Source of the DNA: SAR202 cluster bacterium
Lineage (GTDB): Bacteria; Chloroflexota; Dehalococcoidia; Lucifugimonadales; JASMAO01
Direction of reading: 5' to 3'
NCBI GenBank assembly: GCA_030754315.1
Contig: JASMAO010000143.1
Location: forward strand, 1-6,825
DNA: 6,825 nt
Part shown: positions 1 through 5,766 of the stretch, in pieces
Layout: every line of letters begins with the position of its first letter
How positions within the stretch are numbered: position 1 is the stretch's first letter
The notes under the pieces: model-generated
Seen by the model: the letters and a program-made list of their open reading frames with translations, nothing else
The model's database searches: none
Told to the model about the DNA's origin: nothing
Program-made: the position numbers and the translations under genes

Positions 1-1
1 C

Positions 2-559
2 GGTGAAAAACTAGCCGCCATGGCCATGCAAATGGCCAAGGAGAATATGGAAGAACTCGGCGGCCAAAAACTGACCGAGATGGCTCAAAATATGGAAGGT
101 GATAACTTCAAGGAAATGGGTGGCCAGCAGATAGCACGTATGGCCATGCAGATGGAAAAGGAAAATATGGAGGAACTCGGCGGTGAAAAACTCGCCCAGA
201 TGGCTCAAAATATGGAGGGTGATAACTTCAAGGAAATGGGTGGGTCCACAGTTGTCCTAATGGCCGAAGAAATGGACGGAGAAACGCTGGCTCAAATTGG
301 AAATGCCCAGGCCAAAGGCATGGCTAACACCATGAATGCAGGCCACCTATCCAACCTGGATAGTTCCCGACTAGTAGGCCTTGCCAAAGGGATAAAATCA
401 AAAGAAATCATTGAAATAGGTAATACAAAGCTCGTCGCCATGGTCGAAAAGATCGATGATAATGATGTTAAGTCTCTCGGTGAATCCCACTTGTCATCTA
501 TGATGAGTGGAATACAGGGTAATCAAATAGGTCAACTAGAAGAACCGAAAAAGATTTCT
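2..559 (+). repeat. 60-bp coding tandem repeat with a 120-bp higher-order unit
   Basis: Nine full 60-bp units begin at 20, 80, 140, 200, 260, 320, 380, 440 and 500, after a partial unit at 2-19. The first four alternate between two types, so the real recent unit is 120 bp: bases 20-120 and 140-240 differ at about 11 of 101 positions by my hand count. Bases 61-120 and 181-240 differ at six of 60. Beyond about 245 the DNA similarity fades while the protein pattern persists. All spacing is an exact multiple of three, so the reading frame is kept throughout. Confidence 0.9.
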
Positions 560-745
560 ATTGTGAAAAATTTACGCGCAAATTTCTTTGAATCTGAGAA
601 AGCCACATTCGACAAAATCGATTCTGTAACAAAACAGGACGAGAGACCAACCATAGCAAAGGAAAAGGTTGGCCAAACAAAGATTTCCAGTGCGCAAAAA
701 ACTCGCAGTGTTTTTGCTCGTAAGGAGCTGTTCCAGTCAAATTAA
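2..745 (+). CDS. Methionine-rich 20-residue tandem-repeat protein, 5' end missing
   Basis: The reading frame is open from base 2 to a TAA at 743-745, and the six residues before the first ATG (GEKLAA) already fit the repeat, so the true start lies left of the window. Counting the ATG at 20 as residue 1, residues 1-180 form nine 20-residue units of pattern M-A-x-x-M-x(4)-[FLMIV]-x-x-[LMI]-G-x(3)-[LIV]-x-x. A worn tenth unit follows at about 181-200, and then a Lys/Arg/Ser/Thr-rich tail to residue 241. Units 1-4 are nearly clean copies; later units diverge. The spacing of hydrophobic residues suggests short amphipathic helices stacked as an alpha-solenoid, loosely like the helical repeats of the MgtE N-terminal domain, though I cannot claim homology. 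No membrane segment is seen in this part; an N-terminal signal cannot be judged. I do not recognise the family, and the function is unknown. A binding or scaffold role is a guess from the architecture. Confidence 0.8.
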   Translation, partial: GEKLAAMAMQMAKENMEELGGQKLTEMAQNMEGDNFKEMGGQQIARMAMQMEKENMEELGGEKLAQMAQNMEGDNFKEMGGSTVVLMAEEMDGETLAQIGNAQAKGMANTMNAGHLSNLDSSRLVGLAKGIKSKEIIEIGNTKLVAMVEKIDDNDVKSLGESHLSSMMSGIQGNQIGQLEEPKKISIVKNLRANFFESEKATFDKIDSVTKQDERPTIAKEKVGQTKISSAQKTRSVFARKELFQSN

Positions 746-801
746 TCCCAGCACTGTCCCAACAACCAAAAATTGCTAGCATCCTCTGAGTCTGGTACGG
801 G

Positions 802-807
802 TATAAT
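802..807 (+). promoter_or_regulatory. Possible -10 box for the aminotransferase gene, inside an inverted repeat
   Basis: A perfect TATAAT lies 69 bases before the aminotransferase start, which would give a leader of roughly 60 bases. No good -35 hexamer is found 16-18 bases upstream (GCATCC at the 17-base spacing). The hexamer sits near the centre of the inverted repeat GTCTGG (790-795) / CCAGAC (811-816) with a 15-base spacer. That placement would suit an operator. The match could be chance. Confidence 0.3.
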
Positions 808-863
808 TGCCCAGACCCACAGGTGAGTCAATGGGATTTACAGGACGGGGAGTAGAACTCAAC

Positions 864-870
864 AAGGGAG
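864..870 (+). promoter_or_regulatory. Ribosome binding site of the aminotransferase gene
   Basis: AAGGGAG ends six bases before the ATG at 877, a normal Shine-Dalgarno position. It supports this start codon. Confidence 0.65.
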
Positions 871-876
871 TGTGAT

Positions 877-1812
877 ATGGCCACGGAAAGAAGGGCTTAC
901 TTCAACGGGGAATACGTGCCAGAATCGGAAGCACGCGTGTCTATATTTGACTCGGCGCTGATGTTTGGCGATATGGTTTTTGAGATGACCCGCACTTACA
1001 ATCATGAGCCATTTCGACTGAGAGAACACCTGGAGCGTCTCTACGCAGGGATCAAAACTTTAGAAATAGATTGTGGCCTCACGGTCGACGAGATGGAAGC
1101 AGTGACATTGGAAACAATTGACGTCAACATGGATCATTTTCCAGAAGGCGTAGACATGCAGATCATGCACGATGTATCTCGTGGACCTCTACCGAAATAC
1201 GAAATGGCCGTTCCGGGGGGGTTAAAACCAACCGTTAGCATCAATTGTTGGCCGTTGACTGATGATCTGGCAGGATTAGCCGACTCCTACGACACGGGAG
1301 TTCACGCTATTACCGTACCTCAACAGTCAGTACCTTCAAGGCTGATAGACCCTAAAATAAAAAACAGAAGCCGAATTTACTACCAGATCGCTGCCATGCA
1401 AGCCAACAAAACGGAACCCGGATCATACCCCATTCTTGTGGACGACGACGGGTTTCTAACGGAGGGTACTGGGGCAAATTTTTTCCTTGTCAAGAACAGT
1501 GAATTGTTCACACCTGAAGGGAGAAACATCCTCCGTGGTGTCACTAGAGGCGCGGTAATGGATGTGGCCGCCAACCAAGGTATACCATGCCATGAACGAA
1601 ACTTGGAACCTTACGATATCGTAACCGCCGATGAGGCATTCTTCACTAGTACCTCACAGGCCATTATGCCGGTCACACAATTCAATGGGTTACCAATCGG
1701 GTCAGGGAAAGTGGGGGCGATGGTCCGTTGCCTTCTACATGCATTTGGTCAAATGGTCGGTGTGGACATAGTGGCTCAGGCGAAGCAGTACAAACAAGCA
1801 TCCGGACTTTGA
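877..1812 (+). CDS. PLP-dependent aminotransferase, class IV (branched-chain/D-amino-acid type)
   Basis: A complete 311-residue protein of the fold-type IV PLP transaminases, the usual length for branched-chain aminotransferase (IlvE) relatives. It would transfer an amino group between an amino acid and a 2-keto acid in the cytoplasm. Visible landmarks are the N-terminal strand-turn YFNGEYVP (8-15), the FGDMVFEMTR segment (30-39), and the Schiff-base lysine, most likely K162 in IKNRSRIYY, by alignment to E. coli IlvE K159 from memory. Further on are TEGTGANFF (195-203) with E196 placed to contact the pyridine nitrogen, LRGVTR (219-224), and the phosphate-binding TSTSQAI (257-263). The start is backed by AAGGGAG six bases upstream. 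The exact substrate cannot be read off: branched-chain, D-amino-acid and aminodeoxychorismate-lyase-like members share these motifs, and branched-chain is only the default. The aldo/keto reductase gene follows after 98 bases and could be co-transcribed. Confidence 0.9.
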   Translation: MATERRAYFNGEYVPESEARVSIFDSALMFGDMVFEMTRTYNHEPFRLREHLERLYAGIKTLEIDCGLTVDEMEAVTLETIDVNMDHFPEGVDMQIMHDVSRGPLPKYEMAVPGGLKPTVSINCWPLTDDLAGLADSYDTGVHAITVPQQSVPSRLIDPKIKNRSRIYYQIAAMQANKTEPGSYPILVDDDGFLTEGTGANFFLVKNSELFTPEGRNILRGVTRGAVMDVAANQGIPCHERNLEPYDIVTADEAFFTSTSQAIMPVTQFNGLPIGSGKVGAMVRCLLHAFGQMVGVDIVAQAKQYKQASGL

Positions 1813-1822
1813 TCAAAGTTCC
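1804..1822. repeat. Palindrome over the aminotransferase stop codon
   Basis: Bases 1806-1819 (ACTTTGATCAAAGT) form a perfect 14-bp palindrome that includes the TGA stop. With one extra T as a bulge the symmetry extends to GG (1804-1805) and CC (1821-1822). There is no loop, so as RNA it would need to open in the middle. No T-run follows, so a terminator is unlikely. It could be a protein-binding site or chance. Confidence 0.4.
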
Positions 1823-1910
1823 TCGCGAACCATCAAGGAATCGAGGGATGAGAAGCCTCAGGTAGTATTGCGGTACAAGTCTCATGGATTGAGAGAGGAT
1901 TATTTGCCCA

Positions 1911-2822
1911 ATGGAATTGTGCGCCATACCGAAAACAGAGCTAAAGGTATCCCCACTTTGCCTAGGAACCATGATGTTCGGGAATCCTGTTGTAGAATCG
2001 GACGCCATACGCATAGTGCATTGGGCGCTGGATACAGGAATTAATTTCATCGATACAGCTGACATGTACGAAGGATACGACCGTTTCCTAGGCTCACCCG
2101 GAGGTGTTTCAGAAGAGATACTCGGGAAAGCAATACGAAACCGTCGAGACCACGCAGTAATCACCACAAAGGTGGGTAACTCCATAGGTGACAAAAATTA
2201 CAAAGGAACTGGCCTTGGGAGTGTTCATATACTCCACCAGATAGACCAAAGTCTAAGACGCCTACAAACAGATTATGTTGACATCTACGAAATGCACATC
2301 GCTGACCCAGACACCCCGATTCAAGATTCAATTGCGGTGATGGACCAACTGATCGATCAAGGCAAAGTGCGTCACTGGGGATTCTCTAACTTTACAGCTA
2401 GCCAAATTCACGAAATTGTTACCCATTGTGACTCCAACGGCTGGCGACGTCCCGTCGTAAGCCAACCGAGTTTAAGCTGGCTAGACCGCGATTCAGAGGA
2501 CGCATACATACCAGCATGCATGGAGTATGAAATCGCTGCCACACCATACAGAACCCTTGAGGCCGGATTATTGACCGGCAAGTATCAGCGTGGGATTCCG
2601 GCTCCACCTAATAGCCGGGCCGTAGAACTGCCATCATCAGTCAGCTTCAACGATGGTATTTACGATGGGATAAAGGCCTTTGAACGTGAGGCGAGAGAGG
2701 CAAACCTACAGCCCGTTCAATACGCAGTAAAATGGGTGTTCGAACGACCAGGTGTTTATAGCGTCATTGTTGGCGCAAAGCGTATCGACCAACTAGAACC
2801 TCTAATTGACATTCTACATTGA
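1911..2822 (+). CDS. Aldo/keto reductase
   Basis: A 303-residue (alpha/beta)8-barrel NAD(P)H-dependent oxidoreductase that would interconvert an aldehyde or ketone and an alcohol in the cytoplasm. The catalytic tetrad is intact: D48 and Y53 in FIDTADMYEG (46-55), K87 in VITTKVGN (83-90), and H129 in DIYEMHIADPD (124-134). Also seen are GFSNF (157-161), the strand-7 region PYRTLEAGLLTGKY (212-225), and the cofactor-binding VIVGAKRIDQLEPL (285-298). The loop after Y53 is longer than the common YGxGxSE form (GYDRFLGSPGGVSEEILG, 55-72), which marks a subfamily. The protein stops soon after the cofactor helix, about 20 residues shorter than typical relatives. The start at 1911 has GAGAGAGGA at 1891-1899, a spacing of 11. 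An in-frame ATG at 1884 runs straight into a stop. The substrate is unknown; the neighbours hint at a sugar or sugar-derived aldehyde. Confidence 0.9.
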   Translation: MELCAIPKTELKVSPLCLGTMMFGNPVVESDAIRIVHWALDTGINFIDTADMYEGYDRFLGSPGGVSEEILGKAIRNRRDHAVITTKVGNSIGDKNYKGTGLGSVHILHQIDQSLRRLQTDYVDIYEMHIADPDTPIQDSIAVMDQLIDQGKVRHWGFSNFTASQIHEIVTHCDSNGWRRPVVSQPSLSWLDRDSEDAYIPACMEYEIAATPYRTLEAGLLTGKYQRGIPAPPNSRAVELPSSVSFNDGIYDGIKAFEREAREANLQPVQYAVKWVFERPGVYSVIVGAKRIDQLEPLIDILH

Positions 2823-3032
2823 TGGATTTAATGCGATCTGCAAGAGAAATTGGAATTGTAGGATCCTGCGATTTTGAAAAATGACAGAATTGCGCCAGAT
2901 GAACCGCAATATGTCATGAAATAAAGATACCAGACAAACAATCTCCCATTGCAAACCCATGTCAACATAATTAGTAAGATGTGGAATAACGTTTCTTAAC
3001 ACTTAATAAAGTCATGGAGTGGGAATAGAACC
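2823..3032. other. 210-bp intergenic gap, AT-rich, no clear gene
   Basis: This is the longest stretch without a gene. No convincing promoter was found: TTGCAA (2949-2954) and TAAGAT (2975-2980) are 20 bases apart, too far for a standard sigma-70 pair. An 8-bp palindrome AGGATCCT occurs near 2860. Possible ribosome-binding bases for the next gene, GGAG (3016-3019) and GGGA (3021-3024), lie at its right end, the latter eight bases before the ATG. The length leaves room for a separate promoter for the propeller gene. Confidence 0.4.
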
Positions 3033-4667
3033 ATGGGAATACATCGGTCACCATCTGAACGTCACCTATTCTTTGATAACCAGTCGATCGAAATGATCCA
3101 GGATTTGACCCGCGTAATGCATAGCCCCGTTAAAACTGGCCCTCCAATCATCTACAAGGATAAACCGTGGGAAGCATTGCCATACTTCGGAAACAGCATG
3201 TGGACTGTCCTCCACGATCCCGCCGAGGGACTTTTTCGATGCTGGTACGAAGACTGGGTATTGGACCCCGACGGGTTATCCAACTCAGACGTTGACATCA
3301 CTGATCCATCCGTGTCGTCTAGTCGTATTTTGTACGCAGAATCGCGTGATGGTATTGAATGGGACAAACCATCTCTGGGTGTGGTACGAGAGGACGGGTA
3401 CGATACAAACATCGTTCTCGGTGATTCCAGAGACAATCCAGACGTATTCGGTAGCCCACACGTTCCGACTGTTATAGACGATCCTTTGGACGGTAATCCA
3501 TCCCGTCGATTCAAAATGATCTTTCAGCATATTTCAAAGGGATCTGCTGACACCGATTCGGTCACAACAACGTCTGGGTCGGGTGCTCCCCAAGTCCTAC
3601 AGAGCCCAATCCGACTGGCCTCCTCCCCTGACGGAATTCACTGGACAATGGAACCACTTTCACTAAATTTCGGTGGACTCGGGCCCAGACTAGGAGATGG
3701 CGTGGCCTTATCAACAGATTTGGCAAGGGGCGAGTATGTCCTGCACACGCGTCATCCTTACGCGTGGCTAGTAGATATGCCGGAAGGTACGCCAAGAACC
3801 AAAGGGTGGTCCATGCCTTACTGGCCTGAAAATCCAGCTCTCAACAATAAGCGTCGCACCTTCAGAACCACGAGTAATGACCTCATTCATTGGAACGAAC
3901 CATACGAAGTGTTCGCCGCAGACGATGAAGACGACAACTTAGACGACTCATTTTATAGCTTCACGACATGGCCGCTGTCGGTTGCTAGAACTGAAACAAA
4001 ACGGCATCCCCATCCCGGCAACGACCTGCACGTAGGTATAGTAAACGTCTTCCACCAAACTGAGAACGTGTTGGACGCGCAATTGGCATATAGTCGCAAC
4101 GGACTAACGTGGCAACGTGCAGGGCAGCGACAGCCATTCCTCCATCGCGGATCGCCTGGGGACTGGGACGAGATGATGTCATGCGTACCAACCATACCAA
4201 TTGTTGTTGGTGATGAACTAAACATCTACTATGGTGGATCCAACTCACACCACGACTGGTGGGTAGTGGGAACACGCGAAGGTCTTGACGTCCCCGAAGC
4301 CAAGGATATTAGTATCGTGCAACACGGCATTGGACTGGCAAAATTGCGTGTCGACGGGTTCGTCTCTCTTCGCACGGGGCCAGTTAGAGAAGGATTACTT
4401 GTCACTCCTTCAATGGCAGCCAAAGGCACGCATTTACTGATCAATGCCAACTGTCAGCCCGGGGGTTACATCGACGTTGAGGTAACTGACCAGCAGGGCC
4501 GTGTGATCCCAGGGCTGTCAAGGGCTGAGGTGGTCAGATTCAACGGCAACGCTGTCGGCCATCGAATTAATTGGTCGAAATCCGACCTATGGTCTGAAAG
4601 CCAAATCGTCAAACTGCGTTTTTGGATGCGAAATTCGGACTTGTATTCTTTCTCGTTTTCTAACTGA
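3033..4667 (+). CDS. Five-bladed beta-propeller, GH32/GH43-like protein of unknown specificity
   Basis: A 544-residue protein that I read as a glycosidase-like beta-propeller followed by a C-terminal beta-sandwich. Four blade signatures of the form S-x-[DN]-[GL]-[IL]-x-W are visible: SRDGIEW (104-110), SPDGIHW (198-204), SNDLIHW (281-287) and SRNGLTW (354-360). An early HDPAEGLFRCWY (61-72) and WDEMMSCVPTIP (378-389) lie where GH32/43-type enzymes often carry acidic catalytic residues, so D62 and E380 are candidates by inference only. IYYGGSNSHHDW (398-409) is typical of these uncharacterised proteins. The last ~100 residues, with GLAKLRVDGFVSL (434-446) and LRFWMRNSDLYSFSF (528-542), look like the GH32-type sandwich. 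There is no signal peptide, so a cytoplasmic place is expected. Cleavage of a glycosidic bond is plausible but unproven; family members are generally annotated hypothetical or glycosyl hydrolase-like. Confidence 0.8.
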   Translation: MGIHRSPSERHLFFDNQSIEMIQDLTRVMHSPVKTGPPIIYKDKPWEALPYFGNSMWTVLHDPAEGLFRCWYEDWVLDPDGLSNSDVDITDPSVSSSRILYAESRDGIEWDKPSLGVVREDGYDTNIVLGDSRDNPDVFGSPHVPTVIDDPLDGNPSRRFKMIFQHISKGSADTDSVTTTSGSGAPQVLQSPIRLASSPDGIHWTMEPLSLNFGGLGPRLGDGVALSTDLARGEYVLHTRHPYAWLVDMPEGTPRTKGWSMPYWPENPALNNKRRTFRTTSNDLIHWNEPYEVFAADDEDDNLDDSFYSFTTWPLSVARTETKRHPHPGNDLHVGIVNVFHQTENVLDAQLAYSRNGLTWQRAGQRQPFLHRGSPGDWDEMMSCVPTIPIVVGDELNIYYGGSNSHHDWWVVGTREGLDVPEAKDISIVQHGIGLAKLRVDGFVSLRTGPVREGLLVTPSMAAKGTHLLINANCQPGGYIDVEVTDQQGRVIPGLSRAEVVRFNGNAVGHRINWSKSDLWSESQIVKLRFWMRNSDLYSFSFSN

Positions 4668-4682
4668 GTAAAACGATGGCCA

Positions 4683-4723
4683 AGGTGCCACAAAAGCCTC
4701 TCTAGAGACACTTTTTGACACCT
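4683..4723. terminator. Probable bidirectional terminator between convergent genes
   Basis: The left arm AGGTGCCACAAAAG (4683-4696) pairs with the right arm CTTTTTGACACCT (4711-4723) with about three mismatches or bulges. Within the loop lies the small palindrome TCTCTAGAGA (4699-4708). It sits 15 bases past the stop of the + strand propeller gene and 32 bases past the stop of the - strand aldolase gene. A short T-run (4728-4731) follows on the + strand, and AAAA at 4670-4673 gives T's on the - strand. The stem is not GC-rich, so its strength is uncertain. Confidence 0.55.
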
Positions 4724-4755
4724 AACCTTTTATCAGGTATCAATTACCGTCACAT

Positions 4756-5583
4756 TTAGATCACCTCTTCGGACTCACCGACTATTTCCACTGAGACCTC
4801 TCCTAACTCCTCACCAACGGCTTTGATAGCGGAGAATTCAGATCGAAACCCGTTATGCATTGTGCGAGAGTCAGTACTATAGAGGACGAATCGAGCACCT
4901 TCTTTAAGCCACTTTTGAGTCAATGCTATGGTCTGGTGATGTATCAAAGTAGGCACTCCATGAGCCTTGCAGGTAGTTAAAATTTGACGAAGTGCACCCT
5001 CATATTCTGGGTGATCGTACTGATCGGGTACACCAAGCGATATACTCAAATCGTTAGGCCCCACAAATATGGCATCGATACCGTTAACATTTAATATGTT
5101 GTCAAGGTTTTCAACAGCGGGTACGCTTTCGATACCGATAATGCAGACGTTGTCACGATTGCGGTTCTCGAGGTACTCTTTTGTGGCCTCACTGGGAAAC
5201 ACACCCTTTTCGACAGCACTTTTTACCAAGGCACCTTTAAGTGGACGCCACTTGGTCGCTCCAACAACCTCCTTGACCTCTTCAACAGTCTCGCAGTAGG
5301 GTGCAAGGACACCCTGCGCGCCCGCGTCAATGGCCATTGTCACGTAGTGAGAATCAGGAATGGGTATTCGAACGATGGGAACCACACCGCTGAAGCTGAA
5401 CGCAGCGATGAAATCAGCGACGTCGTCACGGCCACGTGGTGAATGCTCTGTATCAATAATCACGTAGTCGAGGCCGAACGCAGACATGGACGTTGCCCAT
5501 CGTGGATTTCTGCTCAGTGATAGCATCGTGCCGTATATCACGCCGCCCGATTTGACCTTTGTTTTTAGTTCTTCTCCGTTCAA
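4756..5583 (-). CDS. HpcH/HpaI family aldolase (2-keto-3-deoxy acid aldolase type), TTG start
   Basis: A class II pyruvate-type aldolase of the HpcH/HpaI family (relatives: HpaI, GarL, RhmA), which reversibly cleave 2-keto-3-deoxy acids into pyruvate and an aldehyde, using a divalent metal. From the TTG at 5583 it is 275 residues, near the family norm. Numbered from that TTG, DYVIIDTEH (39-47) holds the active-site D44 and H47, VPIVRIP (68-74) the substrate-binding R72, GIESVPAVEN (150-159) the metal ligand E152, and FVGPNDLS (173-180) the second ligand D178. The residue two before E152 is Gly where E. coli HpaI has Gln, and the usual YPPxGxRG loop is changed to KWRPLKGAL (111-119), so substrate choice may differ. 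An upstream GTG (5646) would add 21 residues, but a perfect AGGAGG lies inside that stretch, five bases before the TTG. It lies downstream of the ABC ATPase on the same strand, with its own likely promoter. Confidence 0.88.
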   Translation of the reverse strand: MNGEELKTKVKSGGVIYGTMLSLSRNPRWATSMSAFGLDYVIIDTEHSPRGRDDVADFIAAFSFSGVVPIVRIPIPDSHYVTMAIDAGAQGVLAPYCETVEEVKEVVGATKWRPLKGALVKSAVEKGVFPSEATKEYLENRNRDNVCIIGIESVPAVENLDNILNVNGIDAIFVGPNDLSISLGVPDQYDHPEYEGALRQILTTCKAHGVPTLIHHQTIALTQKWLKEGARFVLYSTDSRTMHNGFRSEFSAIKAVGEELGEVSVEIVGESEEVI

Positions 5584-5588
5584 AACGT

Positions 5589-5594
5589 CCTCCT
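5589..5594 (-). promoter_or_regulatory. Strong Shine-Dalgarno that fixes the aldolase start at TTG
   Basis: The - strand reads AGGAGG, then ACGTT, then TTG-AAC-GGA-GAA. A perfect site at five-base spacing marks the rare TTG as the start. The GTG 63 bases upstream has no such site. Confidence 0.8.
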
Positions 5595-5643
5595 GAATAG
5601 TTGTTCCAGTCTGACACTTACGATAGACACGCCAAAATTTTTG

Positions 5644-5658
5644 CACGGGAATGCCGTG
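5644..5658 (-). repeat. Small hairpin at the expected 5' end of the aldolase transcript
   Basis: The - strand reads CACGG-CATTC-CCGTG, a perfect 5-bp stem with a 5-base loop. If transcription begins 6-8 bases after the -10 box at 5666-5671, this hairpin would be at the very start of the mRNA. It could protect the 5' end or be incidental. Confidence 0.35.
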
Positions 5659-5665
5659 AGCGTTA

Positions 5666-5671
5666 ATTATA
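5666..5671 (-). promoter_or_regulatory. Likely -10 box of the aldolase promoter
   Basis: The - strand carries a perfect TATAAT 83 bases upstream of the TTG start. At the standard 17-base spacing the -35 position reads GTGTAA, a poor match. This would fit a promoter needing an activator, or one controlled through the inverted repeat overlapping the -35 region. The predicted transcript start near 5659 leaves a leader of about 75 bases. Confidence 0.5.
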
Positions 5672-5680
5672 TCGCGAGTT

Positions 5681-5697
5681 CGTGTGGATTACACACG
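5681..5697. promoter_or_regulatory. Operator-like inverted repeat upstream of the aldolase gene
   Basis: CGTGTG (5681-5686) and CACACG (5692-5697) form a perfect inverted repeat around five bases, beginning nine bases upstream of the TATAAT and covering the expected -35 element. No T-run follows on the - strand, so it is a poor terminator for the ABC gene. The GTGT-N5-ACAC form is the kind of site bound by dimeric sugar-catabolism regulators such as GntR-type proteins. Which regulator it would be cannot be said. Confidence 0.4.
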
Positions 5698-5766
5698 TGC
5701 TGGCGTAGGACATAGCAACACAGATGCCACCTCCAACTTAAATCTTGAAAAACGACGTAGCGATTG

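Noticed and set aside
1..260. Regular 60-base repeats that could look like a CRISPR array
   Set aside because: There are no unique spacers, the whole unit repeats, and the frame is open and coding throughout with period divisible by three.
1819..1846. Possible hairpins TTCCT/AGGAA and CCTCG/CGAGG after the aminotransferase
   Set aside because: The two stems exclude each other, are only five pairs each with long loops, and are not followed by a T-run.
1682..2194. A 170-residue open frame on the - strand across the aminotransferase end and the reductase start
   Set aside because: It lies over two genes with clear family motifs on the + strand, shows no recognisable domain, and is best explained as a frame kept open by chance opposite real coding sequence.
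2815..2882. A frameshift cutting off the reductase C-terminus
   Set aside because: Reading the two other frames past the stop gave no sequence resembling the usual reductase tail, so a naturally short end is simpler.
3152..3514. Overlapping - strand open frames inside the propeller gene
   Set aside because: The + strand frame carries repeated blade motifs throughout. The antisense frames have low-complexity composition and no domain.
5584..5646. GTG start giving a 296-residue aldolase
   Set aside because: A perfect Shine-Dalgarno lies inside the extension, immediately before a TTG. The extra residues do not resemble the family N-terminus, and no ribosome site precedes the GTG.
5700..5729. 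TGGC...GCCA pairing downstream of the ABC gene as a terminator
   Set aside because: The stem is only about six pairs with a G-T wobble, the loop is about 17 bases, and no T-run follows it on the - strand.
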